A stretch of 64,000 nt of DNA, from NCBI RefSeq assembly GCF_000002235.5, contig NW_022145604.1, positions 3,560,339 through 3,624,338 on the forward strand, in the 5' to 3' direction. Source of the stretch: Strongylocentrotus purpuratus (Eukaryota > Echinodermata > Echinoidea > Camarodonta > Strongylocentrotidae). How positions within the stretch are numbered: the first letter of the stretch is position 1; the number at the start of each line of letters is the position of its first letter. Positions 35,782 to 47,566 of the stretch are shown piece after piece. Under the pieces are notes generated by a model, which was not told the origin of the DNA, searched no databases, and was given only the letters and a program-made list of their open reading frames with translations. Position numbers and translations under genes: made by a program.

Positions 35782-35970
35782 TGGGCGTTGTGGCATGCGC
35801 CTGTAATCCAGCTAACAATGGAAGTTACAAACAGATTCAGCCGAGGACGCAGGTTCGAAACTATTTCACGTCTTTCGGATGGTGACGTTTAAAGGTCGGT
35901 CCCCGGACGTAAATAATCATATCTGATTGATACACGTCTGTAAAAACCTAATACATACACACACACACAC
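35782..35970 (+). mobile_element. SINE with a 7SL RNA-like head
   Basis: The head TGGGCGTTGTGGCATGCGCC followed by TGTAATCCAGCTA resembles the 5' domain of 7SL RNA, as in primate Alu. An A-box-like TGGCATGCGCC and a B-box-like GGTTCGAAAC are at the expected relative positions. A second module, TCTTTCGGATGGTGACGTTT and GGTCGGTCCCCGGACG, then ATCTGATTGATACACGTCTG, precedes a (CA)n tail. Most of the 7SL S domain is absent, so it is not an SRP RNA gene. A diverged tRNA or unrelated Pol III head is the alternative. Confidence 0.5.
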
Positions 35971-36289
35971 ATGAAAAGGAAAACCCACAAGGAAATTAAA
36001 AGGCAGATTAAATAGAGAAGGGAAAAGAAGGGGATTAAGAAGGAGATATGGAAATTAATGTTGAAAAATTGCATACAACCATGAGGATTAAACCTTAAAC
36101 TACAGTCAGGAAATTTAAAGTCAGTTATTGACAATTTTTATATTGATATCTGTTGAATTATGAATTTAGATTTAGAATAATAAAATAACCTCAACAGTGA
36201 AGATAAATAGTCGTGAAAGTAAAAAATTACATGGGCACAATTCGCCAAAAATGTACTGGCAAACAGGGACGTGCCCCCCCCCCCCCCCA

Positions 36290-38829
36290 CTGAGCGATTA
36301 TGCGACCGGTGCGATTTTCAAAAATTCGGGAGCAAAAAAAAACCCCAAAAATGTGCTCTTTCAAGTACCCCAAAAGTGCCCCTTCCCCTTTCCACCTCTG
36401 ATAAGTGCCACTTTTATTTTAACACGTACCCCTTTTCCTTTGACAAGTTCCCATTTCCTTAGTGCAATACGTGTCCATTTTCCATTCTCATAAGTGCCTT
36501 TTTTAATCGCTAGTAAGTTCCCCTTTTCAGGTACGAGAAGCGCCCCTTTTCACTTTTGATAAGCGCCCCCTTCACATCTGATAATTGCCCTATTCAAACT
36601 TGAGAGGTTCTTCTTTTGCTTGGACAAGTTCCCCTTTTCCTTTGTAAAAAGTGCTTCCCCTTTTAATAACTACCCCTTTTTAACTCGGGTAAGCGCACCT
36701 TATATTTTCACATATGCCCACTTTCCTTTTTAATTAGTGGATTTTTTTTCCTTATGAAAAGTGCCCCCTTTTATAAAAAAAAGCCCCTTTCCCTTCTCAT
36801 AAATGCCCTTCTTCATCTATGAAAATAGTTCCTGTCCATTCTCATAAGTGCCCCTTTTCATTTCTGGTAAATGACCCTATTCAATTCCGAGAGATGCTCG
36901 TTTCATTTTGACAAGTGCCCCTTCCCCTCCTGATAAGTGCTCTTTTCATCTCTTATAAATGCCCCTTTTATTTTGACACGTTCCCCTTTTCCTTCCTAAT
37001 AAGCGCTTTTTTTACCATCTTTGATAAGTGCCCCATTTATTTTTTACATGTGCCTCTTTTTCTTTTTAATAAGAGCCACTTCCCCCTTCTCATAAAAGCC
37101 CCTTTTCACCTTTGATAAATGCCTCGATTAAAATTTGATCGGTGCCCCTTTTCTTTCAACAAAATGTACGTTTCCCTTCATCCTTAAGGCCCCTTTTTCA
37201 TTCTCATAAGTGCCTCTTTTCATGGATGGTCAGTGTCCCTTTTCAGATGCGATAAGTGCCCCTTTTCATCTCTGATAATTACCCTTTTAACAATGATATG
37301 TGCCCCTTTTCTTTTCTAATATGGAGCCTATCCCTTTTTCATAAATGCCCCTTTTCACTTTTTATAAAATATGTCCCTATCTACATCTGATGGGTGCCTC
37401 TTTTCCGTCGACAAATACTCATTTCCCATTTTCATAAAATCCCTTTTCATCCCTGGTGCGTGTCTCTTTTTTTAGTTGTAAGAAGTGCCCCATTTTCACC
37501 TCTGATAATTAGCGTTTGTACTTCGACACGTGCTCCTTTTCATTTCTAATAAATGTCTTAACCCTTTCGATAAGTGTCCCCTTTTCCTCTCACCATTAAA
37601 CGCGCCCCTAATTTCAAGCGACTAATTTCAAATTTCAAAGTTCGCTCGCTACGCTCGCTCGTAATTATAAATGTTATAATTATGTAACTTATCAAAGGCC
37701 TTTTCAGTCTTCCGTTATGAGAATGTGCTTATAACCCCATCAGGATTGGGTTTTTCCTCTTTATAAGATGTAATTTTTCGCACTGCGACCTCACAAATCT
37801 TTAAAAAGTTTCTCATTCGCTTTGCTCGCTCACAAATGATTTTTCAGACCATCACACCATATACTGCAAAGTATATCTTATAATTATGATGTATAAAGAG
37901 AAACAAATATTGAAATCATCCCTGATAATGTAATCACAATATAGGGGTATATACCAAGGGGTTTTAAGAGCTGGAGACCCAACAAGCAACAAATTATCCC
38001 AAGCAGCTGCCGTTTTCTATGGTTACACAATGGAATATACTGGTGTGCTGTTACCTTTGATATCCGAGGTTCGAAGCCGCCAATATCATTGGAAAGCTTG
38101 AGTAGTGATTCTTGTCACAAAGAAATATCCGTAATACTTCACTTTTTATTTGAACTAACAAGGAGGAAATCTAATGGATGATAAAATATGAGTACAAAAG
38201 CCCAATTGTGTCAAGAAATGTATTTACATTGTATGATAGCAGCTTTAATTTGCGAAAAGTAGTAAAAATTTACAGTCCTAAAACCTACAATTTGACACTT
38301 TTCCGATTACTTGCGGCTCACGAAAATAAAAAGTGAATTTGTTCGTGTACAGTTCTTTATGATGGTGTATGTCAGATTAGTGCCCACTCATGCCCAGTGG
38401 AGTAATTTTCATTAATATTTCAGGCAATTTTGCTCCATTTCTTTCACTTGCCTCCTGCTAAAGGTAAGCACTGTGTAGGCCTACTGCTCGTATTATCAGA
38501 CGAGTGGTAGCGAAAAGTAATTAGCATTATAAAACCATATTTCCCTTTGAAAGTAGCCGGCTATTTTGCAGCTAGGCAGGAATCTGCAAGGAAGGTCCAG
38601 TTAAGCACATGCCCTGACATACTTTCTCCTGACGGCATCGAAGATGGTACAAATGGAATAAGCTAGATAGGACTCCATCTCTTAAAACTTCTTGTATATA
38701 CCAATGTCTAAAACATCACATATTTTCGCTTTGAGATTTCCCTTTGAAGGTGCCCTTTTTTTTCCTCCAAAAAGTGCCCTTTTTTGGCGGTGCCCGCCCC
38801 CCACTTTAGAAGTCGATCCGCCGCCTCTG
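36290..38829 (-). mobile_element. hAT-like minisatellite element, copy C, interrupted
   Basis: In reverse orientation to copies A and B. The upper end at 38829 reads, on the minus strand, CAGAGGCGGCGGATCGAC, then AAAGTGGGGGGC. The CCCCTTTTCA-type minisatellite (reverse complement of AAAAGGGGCAC) fills about 36340-37620, and the GAGCGAGCGTAGCGAGCG-type block is at 37642-37662. The lower end is unclear; sequence at 36230-36290 belongs to another poly-C element. A 736-bp insertion splits it at 37958-38693. Confidence 0.65.
37958..38693. mobile_element. 736-bp insertion with TIR and an 11-bp target duplication
   Basis: GTATATACCAA occurs at 37947-37957 and again at 38694-38704, while the related copy A has only one such site (about 7963-7977). 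The insert has imperfect terminal inverted repeats, GTTTTAAGAGCTGGAGACC and the reverse of GGACTCCATCTCTTAAAAC. The long duplication suggests a Mutator-like or related transposase (inference). No coding frame. Confidence 0.65.
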
Positions 38830-38975
38830 CCTCAATCCACAGACCAAGTATAAATTTTACATTCATATCACATCTTTGTGTCCGATATGCTCAAACTTTC
38901 ACTATTAGTGTCTCTGTTTCTGCTATCTGCTTTCACACGATTAAAAATTTATTTCAAAAGTTGGCGTGCCCTTAA

Positions 38976-39497
38976 AGATAATGTCCCTTTTGCAGCCAAC
39001 ATCTTATTCTGTAGGACTGTGCAGGAATTTTGAATATCATCCTATCTGTGAAATTTAAACATGAGCAGTGTCCAAGTTTTCAAATTATGCAAGGAGACCC
39101 ATTTACCTTCTAGACTTCACTGTCAGACATAAGTGATTGATTGACATTATTTTTCCTTTGGTAATAACATACCGGTACATAAAATGAGCTGTAACAAGTA
39201 CATGAGCATATATTATGTGTACTGCAATAACCTAACTTGTAATTGCAGAACTTCTGGTTTAATAATTGTGCAGCACAAAACGTATGACCATTCGGTAAAA
39301 GGGTCGCAAAATCAGACTATTGCTTAGGCGATTGCAATCACTTAATTCGATTCGATAACATTACTAGTGTTCATTATTTTCGAACTAAAAGCCATTTTCA
39401 AGCCCTTTCGTTTTGAGGGAAGTTCTATATCTAAGTATTGTCTTTCAAATGCCATTCAAATGTAATTTTTTTTTTTGCCTTCAAATGGGACATAGTA
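38976..39497. mobile_element. TTAA MITE family 1, third copy
   Basis: TTAA at 38972-38975, then AGATAATGTCCCTTTTGCAG and a body collinear with 514-1061. The right end TTCAAATGGGACATAGTA is present but the flanking TTAA is gone. It lies about 200 bp before the shugoshin start codon. Confidence 0.75.
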
Positions 39498-39706
39498 AAA
39501 GGAGGCTGTGGGCATTTTTTCAAACCTCTTTTATTGAGAGGGGCTCAGCCCCCCCCCCCCCCCCCCCCCCCCCACCCCCATCTCCCAGTTTTAGAACTGT
39601 TGTAAACAAACACAAATAATGAAAAGGGGAACAACCGTACGCACCACATGCTAGACTTCATTGACCAATCAGAGCTCGTAAAAAAGTTTATAGCGGTATT
39701 TTCAAA
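39498..39706 (+). promoter_or_regulatory. Upstream region of shugoshin, including poly-C
   Basis: It holds a C tract of about 24 bases at 39550-39573 and then AT-rich DNA up to the ATG. No TATA box or initiator could be assigned. The transcription start probably lies here or in the MITE just before, by position only. Confidence 0.3.
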
Positions 39707-42700
39707 ATGGCGTCAAATTCGGAGTCACCAACTCGATCTCGGAGTAGACATAAACAACAGAGGAATGTAAGTGTTATTAATTTTATGATTATTCGTTTGG
39801 ATTTCATGTATTTTTGAAGTATCAATAATGCAATTTAGCCTGTATGGTACTCTGAATCTCGGCTAGTAAAGGTATAATCTGGATAAGTACGACCTTAGAT
39901 TTAATTCGCATTGTCCCACGTACTGAATTTCGTGTGACTGATCTAGCTAGAGTCGGGGGTGCCGGGTGGGGAGGTCGTGATTAGGCCTGTGGTGGTCGTC
40001 TACACGGTAATTTTTTGACGATTAATCGTCTAGTCGGTAATACAGGTGCAGCATTAGATCCCCTAGATCTAGATCTATAGCTACGGTGGGCGGCGCTGGG
40101 CGAGCCCGCCCGGCCCGGCCCAGCTCGGGGATTATTACGCCCACCACTCCTGATGAAAAACACTGCTTCCGCCCACACATAGGAGCATCACTATCCTGGC
40201 TGTGTAGTAAAAGCTGTGCTTTTGATTCTCAACATTTTAAAAACCACTGTACAAAACTCAACTGATTTCACTAAAAATCGGTACTTTAGTGACAATTGAT
40301 GACACCTAAATATCAGTAAAATACATTTTTTTTTACTTAGATCTTCTACTGATGTTAAAAAGAATAATTTAAAAATTCAAATTGTAAGTCTAGTGTCAAA
40401 CTTTGCTTACAGCTGCATCGACATGATTGTGTACAGTCTATGCAATATTGTGTGGTGTGTGTATTTGTGTATGGGGTCTAAAAATACCCACCTCACAGCA
40501 AGCATGCAGTGCTAGAGGTGATACGCAATTACGCATTGGCATTGACTCTCTATGCTTTGCTGGAGTGCTTCCGCCCAGCCTTAATTTCGCATCAAACCTG
40601 CTTTAGGCCTGAACGTAACTATTTGAAACATATATTTAATGTCAATATTCAATTTCATGTCATTATTGGCATTGGAAAAGTGACAATATCTGTAACACTC
40701 AACTTTTTTACCAGCTTTAGCATGCCAGCTGAGATATACATCTATGTAGATAGAGGTCTATGTACACACAGAAAAAACCAAACTAGGGTCTAGCTGTGTT
40801 CAAAACAAAACAGTTTGTTTTCCATCTTTCTTCTCTCCATTTGGTCTGGATGGTCCTCCATCTTCATCCGTACTTTTCCGTTGAAGTGAACTCAACTTAC
40901 AATTATTAAATCTAATGAATAAATTTGGCCACAAATCCTAACAAAATAATTGAACTCAATCACTGCTAGTAGGTCTACGCCTAGACCGAATTTTCCGTCT
41001 CTTTCGTTCGTTAGCCTCTTATTGGGGTAGGGTCGGCTCTCTCTTTAGAGACGGAAGCCGTTTATACACATGTCCTTGCTAACGCCACGGCCAGTTCTGG
41101 TCGTAGCGTTTTGCCCCCAAAATCCCCCAAAATGTCATTTTACCTCGAGCATGTTATGTTGTAAATTAGGCCTAGGCTATAATAAATCAGTTCCACTTAG
41201 GCGAGGCGTCAAAAATTAATATACCAGCCAGCGGCAGCTAACTGCACTTGTGCGTCCTGGCTGCATTTTTTAAATTAGCTCAGCCGGCTACCGCTGGCGG
41301 TAGGAAATGGCATTCAAAAGCATGCGCCGGCTGCCGCCTTTCGAATGGAAACCGAGCCTCAGATCCCAGCCTGGCGCAAGCCGGCTGGGCTAATAAGTCA
41401 AAAATAATTGCCCCAGCCAGGCTTCGGCCATAATTGCAGCCTCGATGCGCCAATACGTGAGGCGGCAGCCTGCTGGTATCGATATTTTTGACGCCTCGCC
41501 TTACCAACTTGACTGAAATAATCAGTTTAATAGTCCCTTTTTAGGAAATTATGGGTCAAAATCGGAATCCATTTTGAAAATCTTTTTCAACATGGATTCC
41601 GATTTTGACCCATAATTTCCTAAAAAGGGACTATTAAACTGATTATTTCAGTCAAGTTGGTAAGTGGAACTGATTTATTATAGCCTAGGCCTAATTTACA
41701 ATATAACATGCTCAAGGTAAAATGACATTTTGGGGGATTTTGGGGGCAAAACGCTACGACCAGAACTGGCCGTGGCGTTAGCAAGGACATGTGTATAAAC
41801 GGCTTCCGTCTCTAAAGAGAGAGCCGACCCTACCCCAATAAGAGGCTAACGAACGAAAGAGACGGAAAATTCGGTCTAGTCTACGCCATGCCTCCCTTTT
41901 CTGACGTCACAGCTACATGTAATGTCCGTTTCTGATGAAAATAGGGCAAATTTGTCCCAGAGAATAGGGTGATATTTTCACCCTAATTCCGCTTTTACGG
42001 AAGTGTTGTATTGTTTGAAGTCATTCAAGCTCATTGTACGGCTTTTAAGCTTTCTGTAGATATAGATCTAGGGATCTTCTATAAATAGCAACTTTGATTA
42101 ATTCATATTATAAATACATACCTCATATATTTGGCAATCCACCCATCAAAAGAAAGGAAATTTGGTCCTGTAACAGGCTTTTATTTTTAAAGTCACTTTG
42201 GATTAAATTGAAAGTTTAAAAAAAAATCAGCAGTCACATTTTTTCATCATTTACATAGCCTATATACATGTAAGTAACTATAGGGTCTAGTCCAGATTCT
42301 CCAACAACAAGCTTTTTTCTTTCTGTTCTTTAAACAAAATTATACCTGAGGAATTTTGTTGATGAACTCCAATTGAATTCAAATCATATTTTGCATCAAA
42401 CTACTATTCTCTTGATTTATATTATTTTTTTCAAACTATCACCTTGTTTATCTACATGAGTCTAGTCTCTAGACCAAGTTAAGTAGATGTACATGTAACT
42501 CACTGTTTCTGTATAAGATAACAGAAATTGTAATGACTTGTGAATTTTGCTTTATTGTAAAGTGGTACTCAGTTGGGGTGCAAGACCAACTTCTTTTACA
42601 CAAACATGATAGAGTATAATGTTGATATCAAGGTATTATCTTCATCCTGTTTAAAACCTTCACATAAGATCTAAATTTTTAGAAACATTATATTTCAACA

Positions 42701-45700
42701 CTCATGTTCAACAAGTGTTATGAGCAAAAAGTATTCCCTTTTTTTTTTTACTTGATAGGAAAACATGGAAGTGGAAACAAACACCAAAGAGGATGCCCTT
42801 GAGAGGAGTATTGAAGAAATCCGATCTAAGATGAAAGAAAAGAGACGGAAAAAAGTCCAGGCTGACCTCAGTCATTCAAGGTCACGTCATAAAAATGGTT
42901 AGTATATTGTACACATGAGGTGTGTCTGCACTATCTCGAGATTGCCAAATATCCAGCTATTTGAACTATCCCGATCGCAAACTATCCAGCCAATTTGCGT
43001 CTTCATTAGAACGAAGTAGCAAATTAGCTGGATAGTTGGTCGGGATAATATCCCAAGATATCTCGGTCTAGTTTGCAAAATATCTCACTATTTCCGAACT
43101 AGCGGGATAGTTTGCGACCGTCTTCATTAGACCGAAGTACGGATTCAAATATCCCGATCCCATTATGAACAACGATTTCTGGTTCACCGTGTTGACTAGT
43201 TGTACTGGTGCGGGCACATGCGATCTATACCGCTCAGCGGTGCATGATGGGATCGGGATATTTGACTCCGTACTTCGGTCTAATGAAGACGGTCGCAAAC
43301 TATCCCGCTAGTTCGGAAATAGTGGGATATTTTGCAAACTAGACCGAGATATCTTGGGATATTATCCCGACCAACTATCCAGCTAATTTGCTACTTTGTT
43401 CTAATGAAGACGCAATTAGCTGGATAGTTTGCGATCGGGATAGTTCAAATAGCTGGATATTTGGCAATCTCGAGATAGTGAAGACGGGCCTATGTATGTT
43501 TGGAGCCGCAAGGGGCAATAGGGCATTCACTCAATTCTTTCATACAGAGTTAACTCCCTTATGGCTCCAAACCATATCTTATCTACCATCTCAGGGTTCT
43601 GCAGGGGAGTCTAAGCCTAGTAACAAGTTGGGTTTGAAAGAAATTGGGCAAATAAGACAGTTATGATTTTTTGTGTACAGAACATGGGATCATTGAATTT
43701 AAGTTTTGCAAATGTTCCATGTTACTGCAACTGTTTATTTAAAGCCCCTCTAAAGTGTTGGGAGCCCCAAAATCGCCCCAAATTTGATGGCACAATTTCT
43801 CTTAAATTGTATCATAATGTGAAAGAGGATGTCAATTAAAGCCCATCTGCACTAGTTTGGCAAGGAGGGATTAAACCTCCCTGCCAGGTCACTGAGAGAT
43901 GGTTATCTCATCAAATCAGCTCTCAATTAACATAAGAAAAGGGGGATCATGGGGGACCAACGGGTACCACTTAGGCATTGTTTGCTATATAGAGGGCGCA
44001 AGTAGCTACAAGTAGTGCAGTCTTGCTTTAAGACAAATTTTTGCAAAGATTTCCCCAAAAAATGTGTATGAAGACAAATATTGATTAAGAATACATAATT
44101 TGGGTTTTCTGTTGTATGTAGAAAACCAAAATGTTGTATTCTTTCATCAATATTGGACTTCAAACACATTTGTTTTGAAAATCCTTCAGAAATGTGTCTA
44201 TATGTAAATGACACCCTCTTTCACATTATGATACAAATACAATCAAAGTGAAATTTTGCCATCAAATTTCAAGTCCCAACACTTTAGAGGGTCTTTAACA
44301 AATTGTCAAACTCTATGGTTTACTTTGTCAGCTAAGTATTTTCAAGAAATTATTAAGATTTAACAAATTTCATTTTTGTACATGTATAGGAGAATATGAA
44401 GATGTTTCCAATTTCCTATTACGTGTTTCTGGCACAGATATGATGAATATATTTTTTTAGAAAAACAATGAAATTTATTTGCTTTGATTCAAATTAACGT
44501 GATATCAGTTATCAGGATGGATTTCTCTTGATTCAAATTACAGATGTGATAGTTCTCTCCTTGATGTGCTGATGTGATTGTCTCAGATTCTCATTGCAAA
44601 ATTAGTTATTGTCATATGTTTTTCTTCAGGCGCGGATCCAGGGGGGGGGCCGAGCGGGCCTTGGCCCCCCCCCCCCCCCCCCCCCCGCAAAAAAAAAAAA
44701 AAAAAAAAAAGAGAGAAGAAGGAAAAGAAGGGAGAAAGGGAAAAGGGAAAGAAAGAAGAGGAAGAAGAAAAGTAAAGGGGGAAGAAGGAAATCGGGGGGG
44801 GGGGGGGGGCCGAAAGGGCCTTGCCTCCCAGGCTGTTAACCCCCCCCCCCCCCCCCCCCCCCAATCAAAAAAAAAAATAAGAGAGAAGGAAGGAAAGGGA
44901 AAGAAAAAAAAGGAAAAGAGGAGATACTGGCGTACTGATAGAGGGGGGGGGGGGGCTTGGGGGAAATCAAATTCAAACGTGGTTTATTTCTGATTCCACA
45001 ACGGTGTATTACAAATAATGCTGAAATGACATAATTTCCGAAATTTTTCCTCACTTTTTAGTAAATTATACGTTTGTATGTGTTTGTTGGAAAATAAAAA
45101 AAAATTCCTAAATTTACAACCAGGCAAAAAATATGATTCTTGAGATTCCTACATGTCAGGGCCCGAGGTACGGCGGGGATCAAGAGCCTCGAGGCATCAA
45201 AATATGCTCATCTGACCGTGATTAAATGCCTAAAACCCCTAAGCTTCCGGGGGCTTTGCCCCCTGGATTCCATCTAGGGCCCTACGGCGACCTCTTAGAT
45301 GATCATCTGACGGTAATTTAATGCCTAAAACTCCTGATTTTTTGGGGCTCCGCCCCCTGGACCCCACGCCAAATAGTGACTTGCCAGTGTCACAAAATAA
45401 TAAGGTATACACAAAAATATGCTCATCTGACCTTAATTAAACGCCTAAAACCGCTGGGCTTCCGGGGGCCGGCTCCGCCGCCTCGACCCCACCTCTTTGA
45501 AATTCAGACAAGGATTAAGAATATAGAGAACGGTACAACGCATCGTTTTCTTTCTCGCGCAGGAGGGGAGGAGGGGGGGGGCTGAATTGAGACGAGGATT
45601 CAGATTCAGAGGCGAGAACGGTAATACGAATCTTTAATTATTTAATGAAACGTAAAAGCTTATGCGCTTCGCGCGGGATGGAGGGGGAACTAAATTCCGA

Positions 45701-47521
45701 TGAGGATTATTTTCGAGAACGGTACAATGAATCGTCTTCTTCTCTAATGATTAAATGAAGATTAAAAGCTTCCGCGCTTTGCTCGGGAGGGGGGAACCTG
45801 AATTCAGACGAGGATTAAGAGTCGAGAACTGTAAAACAAATCGTCTTCTTTCTCTAATGATTTAATGAAACGTAGAAGCTTCCGCGCTTCGCGCAGGAGG
45901 GGGAGGGGGGACTGATTTTAGACAAGGATTAAGAGTCGAGAACTTTACAACGAATCGTTTTCTTCCTCTAATAATTTAATGAAATGTAAAAGCTTCCGCG
46001 CTTCGCGCGGGAGGGGGGGGGGCATAATTCAGACGAGGATTAAGAGTCGAGAACATTACAACGAATCGTCTTCTTTCTTTAATAGTTTAATAAAACGTCA
46101 AAGCTTCGCGCAGGAGGGGGAGGGGGGGCTGAATTTAGACAAGGATTAAGAGTCGAGAACAGTACAACGAATCGTCTTCTTTCTCTAATAATTTAATAAA
46201 TCGTAAAATTTTCCGCGCTTCGCGCGGGAGGGAAAAACTAAATTCAAACGAGAATTATTTTCGAGAACGGTACAACGAATCGTCTTCTTCCTTTAATAGT
46301 TTAATAAAACGTCAAAGCTTCCGCGCTTCGCGCAGGAGGGGGAGGGGGGGCTGAGTTTAGACAAGGATTAAGAGTCGAGAACTGTACAACAAATCGTCTT
46401 CTTTCTCTAATAATTTAATAAGTCGTAAAATTTTCCGCGCTTCGCGCGGGAGGGGAAAAACTAAATTCAGACGAGAATTATTTCGAGAACGGTACAACGA
46501 ATCGTCTTCTTTCTCTAATAATATAATGAAACGTCAAAGCCTGGGAGGGGGAAACTCGCCCCCCCCCCCGCATTACGTCACTGTTGGTCACCATAACGTT
46601 CCAATATTTGGCTCGCATAATTTCCGATTTGGGCCCCCCCCCTAAGAAATCCTGGATCCGCGCCTGTTTTTCTTGATAAGGAAATTTGTCTCCTTAGGCC
46701 ACTTATAGGGAAAAAATGAAACTGGCTACTATGAGTGTTGAGTAGGTGGTCTTTTTGGACAGGTTCTACTTTTCATATTTCTTTGTAGAGGGAGAGACTG
46801 TAAGGCTATTGAGTATTTCAAGTTGGATTGTGTTTAAATGTGTTCTAAAGTTGCCGGTTATAATAGTAATATGCCCAAATGCGGAAATTTATCCAATCTA
46901 CATGTATGAAAAAACTGCACTATACATTCAACTAAATAATTTGAAGCAGAACGAATTGAAGTCGATTTTTAATTTTTTTTCATCTATTAGCAAACCTTGT
47001 CTTGAAGGCCACTTTACGACAAAACAATCGCACCCTCGCAAAATCCCTGGAAGTATCGCGTAATGAGCATCGCCATGCACAAAATGATCTTGTGGAATTA
47101 CAGAGAGAACGCCATATGTTGCAATCGATCGTGAATCGTTTCCAAGGCCAACACGACAAACAGAGGGTAGGTACATCATGTAAATTGATTTTGGTTGGTG
47201 ATGCAAGATGGGACACAAAACACTAGCACGGTGAAGCAAGAAAACTTGTCCATTATTGTGAAAATCCAAGTGTACTTTCAACTGTTCGTAAATATGCATC
47301 ACTAATTTTTTTTTAAAAATCCAAGTTTTTTTATCATAAATTTATTTTGAATTATTAGGCAAATAGTCTTCAAATTCAAAAAGCTTCACACTTCGTATTA
47401 TAGTTTTAATTTCATGCATTTTCAGAATATAATATATAATTTCCTTGATTAGTTGCTGTTTGATCATACTTATTTAAGCTTATTTAAGCATTCAATGAAT
47501 ATTTCACCCCCAATTTTGTCT

Positions 47522-47566
<45 letters not shown>

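Noticed and set aside
41507..41661. A separate palindrome within the intron 1 hairpin
   Set aside because: It is simply the inner part of the fold-back arms on the loop side, separated from the outer left arm by the nested MITE.
44574..45054. Open frames rich in Lys/Glu/Gly/Pro
   Set aside because: By-products of purine tracts and homopolymers at the hAT-like element end.
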